42,035 nucleotides of DNA from an uncultured Oscillospiraceae bacterium (GTDB taxonomy: Bacteria > Bacillota > Clostridia > Oscillospirales > Oscillospiraceae): positions 1 to 42,035 of the forward strand of contig CAJUFJ010000030.1 in NCBI GenBank assembly GCA_910585815.1, in the 5' to 3' direction. Within the stretch, counting starts at the first letter, position 1, and every line of letters starts with the position of its first letter. A model generated the notes under the pieces. It ran no database searches. It was not told the DNA's origin and was given only the letters and a program-made list of their open reading frames with translations. Both the position numbers and the translations under genes were made by a program. This document shows, piece after piece, positions 7,201 to 15,733 of the stretch.

Positions 7201-9432
7201 CTATCTATTCTCAGGCTTTTCCCATGTCACCATGGCAAAGCCGGTACTACCTCTGGCTCCCGGATGGCCCGGGCCGGGGGGCCTGGTTTCAACCCATTTG
7301 GTGGTGGTGTTGACCACGGTAGAGGCAGCCCCGGTTGGCGTGTAGGTATAGGTGTGGAGGTATCCAGCCGGTGGGTCTCCTCCCTTGCCTCCCTTACCGC
7401 CGTCCCCCGTGCCGGGGAGTGGGGTGGCCACACCCGTCCTGGCAAATGCCTGCCCGTTGGCAATGTCGGTATAGCCGTTCTCATAGACGCGCCCGTTTTC
7501 ACTGGAGTACACCCCGAAGGTGGTGTGTTCCCCAAGTGCCCCCGGCTGGCCGTAGGTGCTCCCCGGCGCGCCGCCGGCGCCCAGGTGTACCTCAAACTCC
7601 TGTTCCTCATTGCAGTTGATTACGCCGTACCATATCTCTCCGCCCTGGCCGTCCACGCCGTCCGCGCCGTAGCTGCAATTGTAGCCGGTGAAGTGAATGT
7701 TGCTGCTCCCGGCGCTGGTGTACTGGCCCTCCTGTCCCATACCGCCGCCCTGGCCGCCCCGGCCCAGCACAATCCGAAGCTGACGGACGCCGGGGGGTGC
7801 CTTCCATTTCCCCGACTCCCGGATTACGGCAAACTCGGTCCACAGATAAGAGCCGTCCGCCTGGAGCAGAATGGCCCGGCACTGCTGCATCACTCCCGCC
7901 TGGAACTGGAAGGTCTGGAACATCCGCCGGGCGGTGGTGGCGCTGGACTCATCCAGCCACACAGTATCTACGTCCCCGATTTCGCTGGAGGGGTCCCCTC
8001 GTCCGGTAATTTCGATCTGGTTCCCGCCGTACTGGGCCAGGATCAGCCGCGCAGCGGTAAGAGCCTGGTCTGTGGTGTGCAGGAAGGGGTTGACAATGGT
8101 CACGGTCTTCTCGCTGGTGGTGCTGTTGCCGCTGACCACATACTCCTGCCGGCTCTCCCCGCTTCCGAGCTGGAAAATCAGCGCCGCCAGGGACTCGTTG
8201 GCCTTCATGGTGGGGTAATCGTTCAGGTTGTCCAGAGTGATTTTGTTCCCCTGGCTCCACAATGGCTCCGCAGTCAGCTTACCAGTCTCCTGGTCCGCCC
8301 TGGGCCATGTCCCGGAGGCCTGGCAGACCCATCTCAGGATATCCCCGCATTTCTGCCCGGTCACATCCTCCCGGCTGCTGGCGGTTATCGGCCTGTCGGT
8401 ATATGCCGGGTCGGCGCTCCACCGGTTGGCAAAGCTGTCCCCCAGCTGGGAGACAAGCGCCCGCAGCCAGCCGCCCAGGGTGGTGGGCAAGGTGTCCGGG
8501 ACAATAAAGGTCCGGTTGGCGATTAGACCGATGATATCCACCAGGTACCAGCTCATGGTGCTCTCATTGCGGGAGGTTTTCCAGCCGTTCCCGGTCTGAT
8601 AAAAGACGCCGATCTTTATCCGCTCCACACCCTGGCCGGTATGGCAGCCGATATACAGGTCAATGGCCTGCCGCTCCTCAATGCTCTGAAAGATACTGTC
8701 TTTTTTGCGCGGCTCAAACCGCCGGTCCAGGTTGTCCATAGACAGGTTGACAGAGCCGTATGGCAGGGACAGACAGGAGAACTGGCCCTGGAGGGTGGCG
8801 CTGAATGCCGCCAGATCGCTCCCCGTCCAGCGCTCATACAGGCCAATGATGAACTCCACAATCCGCACCCGCCGGGAGGGCAGGGACCACTTTGTAACCG
8901 TCAGCTTAACGCTGGTAGGGTCATATACGGTAAAGCCCTTGAATTGGACCTCCGCCGCTGTGTTCCCCGCAACAGCTTCTGTAAAAACCAGCTGGCTGTT
9001 GCACCATACCTCCACAGCAAAGTCCGCAGGCGTACCGTCCGCCTGGTCGGTAGAGAAGTAGAGAGAAAACGCCTGGAGGATTCGCACTCCAGAGAAGCTC
9101 ATCTGAACGGTGACCGGCTGGGCAAGGGTCCCGTCCTCACCGCCCATGGCCTGAGAGGCATATCCAATCTTCTTTTTTACCTGGTAATCGTCCGGGAACA
9201 GGTCAAAGCTGCCGTCCAAAAGCCAGCGGTTGCGCTCCAGTGTGGCGTACCTGGGCGGGGCGGACAGGTCGTAGTCATTCAACTCCGCCTTTTTGCTCCA
9301 CGCCGCCTCCGAAGACACCACGGAGGGCAGCATGTGTTTGTCCGGGTCGGAGATGTCCACCACAGCCAGCAGCTCGATCCTCCGCGGGGACCCCACAATG
9401 GCCTCCCGGAAGGCCTGGCTGGTTTTAATCAT
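7201..9432 (-). CDS. Large tail-tip protein with glycine-rich C-terminus, 743 aa
   Basis: Starts MIKTSQAFREAIVGSPRRIELLAVVDI, overlapping the previous gene by 8 bases. The first ~550 residues are a beta-rich tail-hub or baseplate-like region. From about residue 565 the chain becomes glycine-rich (GRGGQGGGMGQEGQ, later GDGGKGGKGG), ending in a compact C-terminal motif (ARGSTGFAMVTW). Such glycine-rich ends, as in T4-type gp38 adhesins and gp15-like tips, often form receptor-binding lattices. A receptor-binding function is inferred. Confidence 0.65.
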   Translation of the reverse strand: MIKTSQAFREAIVGSPRRIELLAVVDISDPDKHMLPSVVSSEAAWSKKAELNDYDLSAPPRYATLERNRWLLDGSFDLFPDDYQVKKKIGYASQAMGGEDGTLAQPVTVQMSFSGVRILQAFSLYFSTDQADGTPADFAVEVWCNSQLVFTEAVAGNTAAEVQFKGFTVYDPTSVKLTVTKWSLPSRRVRIVEFIIGLYERWTGSDLAAFSATLQGQFSCLSLPYGSVNLSMDNLDRRFEPRKKDSIFQSIEERQAIDLYIGCHTGQGVERIKIGVFYQTGNGWKTSRNESTMSWYLVDIIGLIANRTFIVPDTLPTTLGGWLRALVSQLGDSFANRWSADPAYTDRPITASSREDVTGQKCGDILRWVCQASGTWPRADQETGKLTAEPLWSQGNKITLDNLNDYPTMKANESLAALIFQLGSGESRQEYVVSGNSTTSEKTVTIVNPFLHTTDQALTAARLILAQYGGNQIEITGRGDPSSEIGDVDTVWLDESSATTARRMFQTFQFQAGVMQQCRAILLQADGSYLWTEFAVIRESGKWKAPPGVRQLRIVLGRGGQGGGMGQEGQYTSAGSSNIHFTGYNCSYGADGVDGQGGEIWYGVINCNEEQEFEVHLGAGGAPGSTYGQPGALGEHTTFGVYSSENGRVYENGYTDIANGQAFARTGVATPLPGTGDGGKGGKGGDPPAGYLHTYTYTPTGAASTVVNTTTKWVETRPPGPGHPGARGSTGFAMVTWEKPENR

Positions 9433-9802
9433 GGGGCCGCTCCTCTCTCAGGGTAAAGGCCAGCCCGTGCCAGATGGGCTCGGGCCCATCAAAGGCCAGC
9501 ACCTTGGGGTCTGTGAGAGATTCTGTCAGAAAGGTGGAGGTCACCGTCTCGTCGAAGTTGTCGGGCAGCACAGTGGCCAGGAAGGGGGCCCCGGAGCGCA
9601 GCACGGCCAGTACGGGCCGCAGTTGGCTGTCAGGCAGGTAGTCGCAGGTGTAAGACGCCTTCCACACCTTTCCCCGCTGCTCGATTACCATGCGCCTGGA
9701 AATCATCTCAAGCTTGACATCTCCCAGGTCCTCCCAGCAGCGGTAGTTGTCCCCGTCCACACTTGGCAGTGGCCAGCCGCCGATCACAAGCAATGGTTCC
9801 AT
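9425..9802 (-). CDS. Tail protein following tape measure (distal-tail-like), 125 aa
   Basis: The ATG at 9802 follows GGGGGAGG. The protein is short and beta-rich with aromatic pairs (MVIEQRGKVWKASYTCDYL). Position between tape measure and tail tip is that of the distal tail or hub adaptor in siphoviruses, but it is about half the usual Dit length and sequence motifs are not decisive. Confidence 0.55.
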   Translation of the reverse strand: MEPLLVIGGWPLPSVDGDNYRCWEDLGDVKLEMISRRMVIEQRGKVWKASYTCDYLPDSQLRPVLAVLRSGAPFLATVLPDNFDETVTSTFLTESLTDPKVLAFDGPEPIWHGLAFTLREERPHD

Positions 9803-9816
9803 TGTTACCTCCCCCG

Positions 9817-12800
9817 CTACTTATCATCCAGCGTTTCGGGCCGCTCCCGGCCCACGGTGCGGAAGTCCTCCAGGGTCTCCTCGGCAATGGTCCGCCCGTT
9901 GAGGTTTACCTTCAGCGTCAGGTCGCCGTAGCTCCCGCTGTTCCCGGCGTTTACCCCGTTGACAATTCCGGCCCCCACGTTCTGCAGGTCCTGGGGGGTA
10001 ACGCCGCTGTATCGCTCCCGGATACGGTCGGTGGAGAAGCTGGCGGCCAGCTCCGAGTTGGAGGGCACCCGTCCCGCTCCGGCTAAAATCTCGCTCACCC
10101 GGTCTGCCATGGCCTGGGCCTGGCCGTACAGGGCGGACTCTGTAGATGCCAGCCCGTCGATGAGCCTCTGGCCGGTGTCCACCCCGGCGCCGAAGGAGGT
10201 ATCTGTCAGGGTGTCCAGGGCCGCTCCCAGTTTGTCGTTATACTGGTTTTCCAGAGCGTCTATCTGGTCTCTGAAGAACTCCTCGGCGATCTCCGCAGCC
10301 CGCTGCCGCTTCTCCTCCCACAGATTGTTGTACGCCTCCCACTGCTCCTCGTCCATGTCCAGCAGCTGGTTGGCGTACTGGGTGGCGCTGTCCACGTCCA
10401 TCCCCATCACCTCATCCATCAGAGAGGAAGACACCCCGCGCGCCCGGAGCTTGTCCAGAGCGTCCCCATAGGCCTCAATGGCAGTGATCTGGTCCTGGAG
10501 ACTGTTCAGGGACATCTGGCCGTCCTCTATCTCGAACAGCTCCCCATAGCCCCTCATCCGGTCCGCCATTTTGTCCTGCTGGCCCATAACGGCCTTTACT
10601 CTCTGCTCCAGCTGGTCCACCAGCTCCCCGGTCTGGTCAGCCCACAGCTGGGCCTCCCGGTCAGCCAGGGATTTGTCATACTTGAAAATCTGCTCCGTAA
10701 CCTTCCAGTACTCGCTGAGGTTAGTCTCGTCGGTGAGGTACCGGTCCCGGTATCCGGCCAACTGGCGGTAGTACTCCTCCTCGCTCACCAACTCCACGCT
10801 TTTCTCATGGTCCAGCGCGGCCTTCAGGGCCTTATACTCCTCCAGGTCCTTCTCCGCCTGGGTCTTGATTTTCTTGGACGCTGCGGAACTGCTCCGGGCC
10901 GCGCCGCCTGCCGCGCTGCTGTAGCTGCCCAGGGAATTTTTCGCCTGATTGAGAGCGGCAATCTGTGCCTCGATGGACTTGATATCGTCCGAATGCAGGC
11001 TGTCCGCCCGGGCCTTGGCGGCCATGTAGTAGGCTGCGCCCACATCCATGGCCGCTACGGCCTCTTGCTCCAGCTTTCTGGCATTTTCCAGGGCCTGCTT
11101 CTGGGTCTCCAGGGATACAATCTGGTCGTTGATTTTTGCTCCGGCCAGCTTGGCATATTCCGCCGCGTTTAAGGTAACCGCCCCGGTCTCCTCGTCAACG
11201 GCAATGGCGGCCGCATAGCCGGCGTCAATCAAATCCAGAGCGGTGTCCAGGCTGAGACTACCGGCCTTCTCCTGCTCCTCCAGCGCGGCAGTCAGGGTAT
11301 CATTTGCCCCTGCCAGGTAAAGGGTGGCCTCCTCCGCCTCGGCAGATACTTCGGCCAAGGCGGCCAGGCTTTCCGCCGCCTCATCTGTCTTTCCGGTTGT
11401 CTCCTCCACTCCGTCCCCGGCTTCCTGGGTGGCGTCAGCCAGTTCTTGCAGGGCAGTCTCCCACTCTTTTGCCTGGGCTTCATTTTCAGCCATGGCGGAC
11501 TCCAGGCTTTTTACCTGTTCCTCGTACTTACGCACCTCGTTGTCCAGCTCCATGGTGAACTCGGGGCCAAGGCCTGCGTAAGTACCGGCCGCAATTGCCT
11601 GGTTGCGCCGCTCCACGGCGGCGGCCAGGTCAAGCTGGGCCTGCTCCAGCTCCTTCGCAGCCTGGGCCTGGTCCCGCTCTGACTGAACAATGGCGGCGGC
11701 CAGCTCCGATTTTTCCTGCGCGTCCGCCTGGGCCCGGGCCAAAGCCAGAATCTGCTCGGTGGTCATGGAAAGGGTATCGTTCAGAGCGTCATAGCTCAGA
11801 TCAAGCCCGGGCACCGCCTCGTTGAGCTGCTGGGTGATGGCCAGCAGCTTTTCCTTTTCGGCGGAGGTCTTTTGCTCCTTTCCGGCCAGCTCCTCCAGCT
11901 GCGCCGCCAGAAACGCCACATTTTCCCGCTGCTCCGCCGTGGCGGCCCGCTGGTTTTCAATGGCGTCCACATTGGCCTGCATGAACTCCGCCAGGCTCCT
12001 GGCCCGACTGTCCGCATCGTCAGCGGCAGACGCAAATGCGGTAACCGCCCCCACCAGAACGCCAATAGCGGCCGCCACAGGGCCAATCGGGGTGGCCAGC
12101 AGGGCCGCGCCCCAGGTCGTTGTTGCAATGGTGGCCAGCGCCGCCTTTGCCGCAAACACCGTAAAACCGGCCGCCATAACGCCGGCCGCAGCCACCACGC
12201 CGGTGATTGCGCTCACCAGCACGGGATTTTCCTCGATGAAATCCGCCGCCCAGGAGAACGCACCGGCCCCGATGTCCGCCAGGATCCCCAGCGCCGGGGT
12301 CAGTTGGTCGCCTACGGCAATCTTCAGGTTGTTGGCGGCATTGGCCGCCAGCTGCATTTTGGCCTCCGTGGTGTCATACTTGGCGGCAGCGGTTTCCGCC
12401 AGCTCGGTATTCTCCCTCCAGGCCTGGTCTGCGGTCGCCAGCGTCCCGGCCAGCGTCTCACTGGCCAGCGCCAGAGATTTCAGCATGTTGCTTTGCCGTA
12501 TGCCGGAAAGCCCCAGCTCCTCCAGCACCTGTGTGGCGCTCTCGCCCTGGCTGTCCAGGCTGCCCAGGCCGGCGATAAACGCCTGGATGGCGGTAATGGG
12601 CTCCTTCTGCCATGCGTCGGCAAACTGTTCCGAGGACATGCCCGCAATCCGGGCAAACTCGTCCAGCTTTTTGCCCCCGGAGGTCACGGCCTTTTCCATG
12701 GCCGTCAGGGTTTGGGTCATGGCGGTACCGCCCGCCTCCGCCTCAATGCCCACCGAGGACATAGCGGCGGCCAGACCCATAATCTGAGGCTCGCTGAGGT

Positions 12801-13734
12801 GGGCCAGCTTGCCGGCGGCGGCCAGCCGGCTGGCCATGTTGGTAATCTCACTCTCCGATGTGGCAAAATTATTGCCCAGGGCCACGATGGTTGAGCCCAA
12901 GCGCTCATAGTCGTCGGCAGAGGTGCCCACGATATTGGCGAACCGGGCCAGAGCGGTGGCCGCCTGCTCGGCGCTCAGATCGGAGACGCCGCCCAGGTTG
13001 ACCATGACCTTCGTAAACTCCAGCACATGCTCCTTCGCAATGCCAAGGCGGGAAGAAGCTTCCGCCACCTGAGCAATTTCAGAAGCCGTTGCCGGTATCT
13101 TGGTGGACAGCTCCTTGATCTGCTCCGCCATGATGGAAAGCTCACTGTCGCTCAGCTTGGCCACCTTGTTGAAGTTGGCCATAGCCGTCTCGAACTCCAT
13201 AGAGGCGTCAACACAGGCGTGGATCGCGTCCGCAATCTCTTTAAGCGTGGCCGCCACGCCCGCCGCCTGAAGGGCGGCCGACAGCGCGCCTACCGACGAC
13301 CCGGCGTTTTTGGTGGAAAAACCAAATTCATCAATGGATTTGGCGGTTCCTGTGGCGCTGTCCCTGGCCTCCTGAAGATATTTCGCGTTTTCCGAAAGAG
13401 CTCCGTTCAGATTGATAAGCTCTGTTTGGGCTCGGTTCAGCTGCTGCCTGTAGCGGTCCGAAACCGCGCTGTTTTCGCCATATACTGCGTTGGCGTCTGT
13501 AAGGGCCTGGGCTAATGCACGGACCTTTTCCCGCTGCTGCTCAATTGTCTGCTGGAGCAGCTTGTCCTTGGCTGTCAGAGCCTCAATTGTGTTGGCCTGT
13601 CCCCTGAATTGGGCCTCCGACAGCATCAGCTCACTTTTCAGGTTGCGCAGCGCCCCATTGATAGAGGTCATCGCCTGCTTGAATTGGGTTTCCCCATCCA
13701 GGGCAAGCCGGGTTGTAATTGTTCTAACAGCCAT
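9817..13734 (-). CDS. Tape measure protein, 1305 aa
   Basis: Sets tail length and is ejected with DNA. Residues about 1-130 form a coiled coil. About 190-480 matches the TP901-type PhageMin_Tail core (ETAMANFNKVAKLSDSEL, TKIPATASEIAQVAEASSRLG, GGTAMTQTLTAMEKA). Hydrophobic helices follow at about 485-590 (VLVSAITGVVAAAGVMAAGF), then long coiled coils to the end. At about 0.15 nm per residue the tail would be near 190-200 nm. AAGGAGG precedes the ATG at 13734, immediately after a terminator hairpin and repeat that close cassette B. Confidence 0.9.
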   Translation of the reverse strand: MAVRTITTRLALDGETQFKQAMTSINGALRNLKSELMLSEAQFRGQANTIEALTAKDKLLQQTIEQQREKVRALAQALTDANAVYGENSAVSDRYRQQLNRAQTELINLNGALSENAKYLQEARDSATGTAKSIDEFGFSTKNAGSSVGALSAALQAAGVAATLKEIADAIHACVDASMEFETAMANFNKVAKLSDSELSIMAEQIKELSTKIPATASEIAQVAEASSRLGIAKEHVLEFTKVMVNLGGVSDLSAEQAATALARFANIVGTSADDYERLGSTIVALGNNFATSESEITNMASRLAAAGKLAHLSEPQIMGLAAAMSSVGIEAEAGGTAMTQTLTAMEKAVTSGGKKLDEFARIAGMSSEQFADAWQKEPITAIQAFIAGLGSLDSQGESATQVLEELGLSGIRQSNMLKSLALASETLAGTLATADQAWRENTELAETAAAKYDTTEAKMQLAANAANNLKIAVGDQLTPALGILADIGAGAFSWAADFIEENPVLVSAITGVVAAAGVMAAGFTVFAAKAALATIATTTWGAALLATPIGPVAAAIGVLVGAVTAFASAADDADSRARSLAEFMQANVDAIENQRAATAEQRENVAFLAAQLEELAGKEQKTSAEKEKLLAITQQLNEAVPGLDLSYDALNDTLSMTTEQILALARAQADAQEKSELAAAIVQSERDQAQAAKELEQAQLDLAAAVERRNQAIAAGTYAGLGPEFTMELDNEVRKYEEQVKSLESAMAENEAQAKEWETALQELADATQEAGDGVEETTGKTDEAAESLAALAEVSAEAEEATLYLAGANDTLTAALEEQEKAGSLSLDTALDLIDAGYAAAIAVDEETGAVTLNAAEYAKLAGAKINDQIVSLETQKQALENARKLEQEAVAAMDVGAAYYMAAKARADSLHSDDIKSIEAQIAALNQAKNSLGSYSSAAGGAARSSSAASKKIKTQAEKDLEEYKALKAALDHEKSVELVSEEEYYRQLAGYRDRYLTDETNLSEYWKVTEQIFKYDKSLADREAQLWADQTGELVDQLEQRVKAVMGQQDKMADRMRGYGELFEIEDGQMSLNSLQDQITAIEAYGDALDKLRARGVSSSLMDEVMGMDVDSATQYANQLLDMDEEQWEAYNNLWEEKRQRAAEIAEEFFRDQIDALENQYNDKLGAALDTLTDTSFGAGVDTGQRLIDGLASTESALYGQAQAMADRVSEILAGAGRVPSNSELAASFSTDRIRERYSGVTPQDLQNVGAGIVNGVNAGNSGSYGDLTLKVNLNGRTIAEETLEDFRTVGRERPETLDDK

Positions 13735-13740
13735 CTCACC

Positions 13741-13784
13741 GCCTCCTTATACAAAAAATCCCCGCCATCTCAATATCGAGACAG
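13741..13784 (-). repeat. Right-end repeat of cassette B (tape-measure leader)
   Basis: About 40 bp containing CTCAATATCGAGACAG (13769-13784) and the leader CTCCTTATACAAAAAAT, repeated with few changes at 15977-16019. The 16-bp core is inverted relative to the copies at 15914 and 16887. Confidence 0.85.
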
Positions 13785-13795
13785 CGGGGATTGCC
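13755..13795 (-). terminator. Terminator closing cassette B, directly before tape measure
   Basis: Minus strand: AATCCCCGC-TG-TCTC, loop GATATT, GAGA-TG-GCGGGGATT, then TTTTTTG. The arms include the inverted repeat CTGTCTCGATATTGAG. It follows the antirepressor stop and lies 20-30 bases before the tape-measure RBS, so late transcription must read through it. Confidence 0.75.
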
Positions 13796-13796
13796 T

Positions 13797-14597
13797 TTAC
13801 CACCCCCGGTTTTCAGGGGCCAGGTTGTGGTCGATGGTTTCCTCCAGGTAATCCCGGAGCTCCTTGTCGTAGAAAATGGCTTTCAGCGTGGAGCAGTCGT
13901 CCAGGTTGTACTCCTCCATGATCTTGAGGCGTTCATCCTCCAGCACCACCTCGAACTCCTTCTCAAGGAAGCGGTACAGCTGGGAAAGGATAGCGTTGTT
14001 GCTCATGCTGAACTTGCTGGACATCAGGTTCAGTTTGTCCGAGGCCGTGCGCATCCACCGCTTCATGTAGTCCCGGCCCGGGGGCTGGGCGGCCGGTTCG
14101 GCGTCCTTCGGCGGAGGAGACGGGAGTGCGGATACTGGAAAGGCGAAGGGGGCTGTTACCGCATCCTCCAGCGCCGTCACCCGGTCCTTGATTTCCCGGA
14201 GCTCACCAGCGACGGCCTCCCGGACGGCTGCGGCCAGCTGTGCCGTTGTCGCTGGGGTCATGTAGCCGCCGGTCTTGCGGATGGCCGGGATGATCTCGTC
14301 GGCGATTTTCGCCTGGAATTCCTCCGCTGCGCAGTTCTTCGCTTTCATCGCCAGGCGGTAGAAGATGTTTTCGGGGATGAAGTCGGGGCAACATTCCTGA
14401 TAGTTGGAACCGTTGCAAGAAGTTGCAACGCCCAAATCAGATAAATATTTGTGTACTGTGTTCCATCTGATACACTCGTTGCCGCTTGCGGCAACAGTTG
14501 TAAACCCCAACCCCCGGGCCACGGCCTCCAGTTTCAGGTAAGCGACGCCGTCCTTCTCGTAGCACTCCACGCCCTGGATGGTCATGATCTCGTTCAT
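13797..14597 (-). CDS. BRO-N antirepressor of cassette B, 266 aa
   Basis: Start at 14597 overlaps the preceding stop as ATGA. Residues 1-115 form a BRO-N domain, ending with the family hallmark IIPAIRKTGGYM. Residues 117-150 are a helical linker, then a Pro-rich stretch (SALPSPPPKDAEP). The C-terminal ~95 residues (RDYMKRWMRTASDKLNLM to the end) are near-identical in cassettes C and D. Phage proteins of this type antagonise repressors or act as regulators; the target is unknown. Residues 34-71 differ from the cassette D copy although flanking DNA is almost identical, which suggests a specificity region. Confidence 0.8.
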   Translation of the reverse strand: MNEIMTIQGVECYEKDGVAYLKLEAVARGLGFTTVAASGNECIRWNTVHKYLSDLGVATSCNGSNYQECCPDFIPENIFYRLAMKAKNCAAEEFQAKIADEIIPAIRKTGGYMTPATTAQLAAAVREAVAGELREIKDRVTALEDAVTAPFAFPVSALPSPPPKDAEPAAQPPGRDYMKRWMRTASDKLNLMSSKFSMSNNAILSQLYRFLEKEFEVVLEDERLKIMEEYNLDDCSTLKAIFYDKELRDYLEETIDHNLAPENRGW

Positions 14598-14848
14598 GCT
14601 ACGCCCGCCCCCTTTCCACGGTGCTCCTCCAGCCATTTGCGAAGCTGGGCAATAACAGCTTCTACATCTTCTCCCAGACCCGTGCGGTACATCTCCGGGT
14701 CATCCAGCCGCGACTGCAAAGCTTGCAGTTGCCATTTGTAGTCCGAGATCAAGTGGATATCGACCCGAGGGACAGGCTCCCCAGTTCTCGGGTCGTCCAC
14801 ATACCCGATAATTGGATAGCTCCGCCCACAAAATTCTATGGTTCCCAT
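14594..14848 (-). CDS. Small conserved cassette protein, 84 aa (copy B)
   Basis: Nearly identical to the protein at 39647-39901, so it travels with the BRO antirepressor. It has a short beta segment (TIEFCGRSYPIIGYV), then charged helices (YKWQLQALQSRLDDPEMY, AVIAQLRKWLEEHRGKG). ATGA overlap with the antirepressor suggests coupled translation and perhaps a complex. GAGGAGG precedes the start. No known family recognised. Confidence 0.75.
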   Translation of the reverse strand: MGTIEFCGRSYPIIGYVDDPRTGEPVPRVDIHLISDYKWQLQALQSRLDDPEMYRTGLGEDVEAVIAQLRKWLEEHRGKGAGVA

Positions 14849-14863
14849 TTTTCAAAAACCTCC

Positions 14864-14947
14864 TCATTTCTTTCTCAGGTTCCGCCAGATGACCCACAGG
14901 GAAAGTGCAATGCTGGCCCCAATCAGGCTGTAGATCAAAATATCCAT
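14864..14947 (-). CDS. 27-aa membrane peptide
   Basis: ATG at 14947 follows GAGAGGTG at good spacing. The product is one hydrophobic helix (ILIYSLIGASIALSLWVIW) with a basic tail RNLRKK. Size and topology match small phage membrane or type I toxin-like peptides. The stop is 15 bases before the next gene's start, so it belongs to the cassette B operon. Confidence 0.5.
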   Translation of the reverse strand: MDILIYSLIGASIALSLWVIWRNLRKK

Positions 14948-15005
14948 TCTTGACACCTCTCAAATGATTTGCTATCTTATAGGGGGAGGTTTTCCTCCCC
15001 CTCCT

Positions 15006-15077
15006 CTACTCCGTCAGCTTCTCAATCAGGAGAAGCAAGGCGGTTACGAGGCTCAGAAAAGCGGCGGTGAGGTTCAT
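15006..15077 (-). CDS. Toxin-like hydrophobic peptide, 23 aa or longer, possibly degenerate
   Basis: The frame reads a basic Lys-rich lead (KRKKKSGKPQADHL), then MNLTAAFLSLVTALLLLIEK and LTE. This resembles small Firmicutes holin-like toxins. The only ATG is at 15077; the basic lead would need a non-standard start, so the gene may be decayed. The promoter of the opposing small RNA (15118-15146) covers its leader, the arrangement expected of a type I toxin with antisense control. Confidence 0.35.
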   Translation of the reverse strand: MNLTAAFLSLVTALLLLIEKLTE

Positions 15078-15152
15078 CAGGTGGTCGGCCTGGGGCTTGC
15101 CGCTTTTCTTTTTCCGCTTGCAATCCCCGCTTTACTCTGTTATCATGGAGGC

Positions 15153-15236
15153 GGGCCGGGAAGTAAGGCTTCCCCGGCTCCGCCTTTGTGCGTTGGGTAG
15201 CGGTTTTCCTTGACCTGGGGCCGCTACCCTTTTTTA
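15153..15236 (+). ncRNA. Convergent small RNA, cassette B
   Basis: Promoter TTGCAA (15118), 17-bp spacer, TATCAT (15141). The transcript of about 84 nt has a GC-rich internal hairpin and an intrinsic terminator GGGTAGCGG/CCGCTACCC followed by TTTTTT. The T-run contains, on the other strand, the stop codon of the 40-aa gene at 15234. Layout matches six other units in this prophage. Confidence 0.6.
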
Positions 15237-15356
15237 TTTTGCCTCGTCAAGCACTTTTTTGACAGCTTCCCGGAGTTCGTCCAGCGTCTTGCACTTGTCT
15301 ATGAGTTCAAGTACCATCCGCAGGATGTACTCGGTGTTGGTTGCCATCTCGTCCAT
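15234..15356 (-). CDS. Small helical regulator-like protein, first gene of cassette B minus operon, 40 aa
   Basis: ATG at 15356 follows GGAAGTGAGGA; a longer open frame to 15458 crosses the promoter and is rejected. Two amphipathic helices (TEYILRMVLELIDKCKTL, ELREAVKKVLDEAK) with no clear DNA-binding motif. It resembles the 43-aa partner of the Arc-like protein in cassette C (both contain EEVKKAIKEV-type helices), and may be a small partner of the divergent Arc-like repressor. Confidence 0.6.
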   Translation of the reverse strand: MDEMATNTEYILRMVLELIDKCKTLDELREAVKKVLDEAK

Positions 15357-15394
15357 GTCCTCACTTCCTTTCGTAAGGAGCTTTTGCTCCTGCC

Positions 15395-15510
15395 TTACAA
15401 GTACATTATAGCATAATGATATCAATATACAAGATGGGATGTTGCATAAAGATAGCATTTATAAATTGTATATTTTGCATATTGTTATCATTATATTTGC
15501 ACTGTATACT
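15395..15510. promoter_or_regulatory. Divergent promoters with inverted operators, cassette B
   Basis: Minus promoter: TTGTAT, 16 bp, TATAAT near 15411. Plus promoter: TTGTTA (15483), 16 bp, TATACT (15505). Operator-like ATAATGATATCAATATAC (15413-15430) recurs inverted as ATAATGATAACAATATGC (15477-15496 complement). Each copy overlaps one promoter, as expected for autoregulation by the Arc-like protein. Confidence 0.65.
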
Positions 15511-15532
15511 ACTATTTGAGGAGGTGTATATT

Positions 15533-15733
15533 TTGGGCGGAAAAAACAGTTATGCGAGTATAAAGCGTTATCAAGATAAAGTTTACGACAAAGTTCTCGT
15601 TCGCCTGCCAAAAGGTAAAAAAGATACTCTACAGGCCCACGCAGAGGCCCAGGGGGAAAGCGTCAACGGCTTTATCAAGCGGGCGATTGATGAAACTATG
15701 GAACGAGATACGGAAGGAGGTGAGACAACATAA
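15533..15733 (+). CDS. Arc-like ribbon-helix-helix repressor, cassette B, 66 aa
   Basis: TTG start at 15533 follows GAGGAGG; the longer frame from 15416 crosses the promoter. The core KVLVRLPKGKKDTLQAHAEA and SVNGFIKRAIDETM is a typical RHH fold (beta strand, two helices) of the Arc/HicB-like family. It should bind the paired operators at 15413 and 15477 and repress both promoters, including the one for the antirepressor operon. Its relative in cassette C (29656) shares SVNGFI-RAID-TM and also uses TTG. Confidence 0.8.
   Translation: MGGKNSYASIKRYQDKVYDKVLVRLPKGKKDTLQAHAEAQGESVNGFIKRAIDETMERDTEGGETT

Noticed and set aside
11822..12894. Long plus-strand ORFs opposite the tape measure
   Set aside because: Shadows of the GC-rich, Ala-rich tape-measure codons; no RBS and low-complexity Ala/Ser content.
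14384..14515. Diversity-generating retroelement as cause of the variable BRO block
   Set aside because: No reverse transcriptase gene or template/variable repeat pair is visible, and the differences include insertions and all base types.
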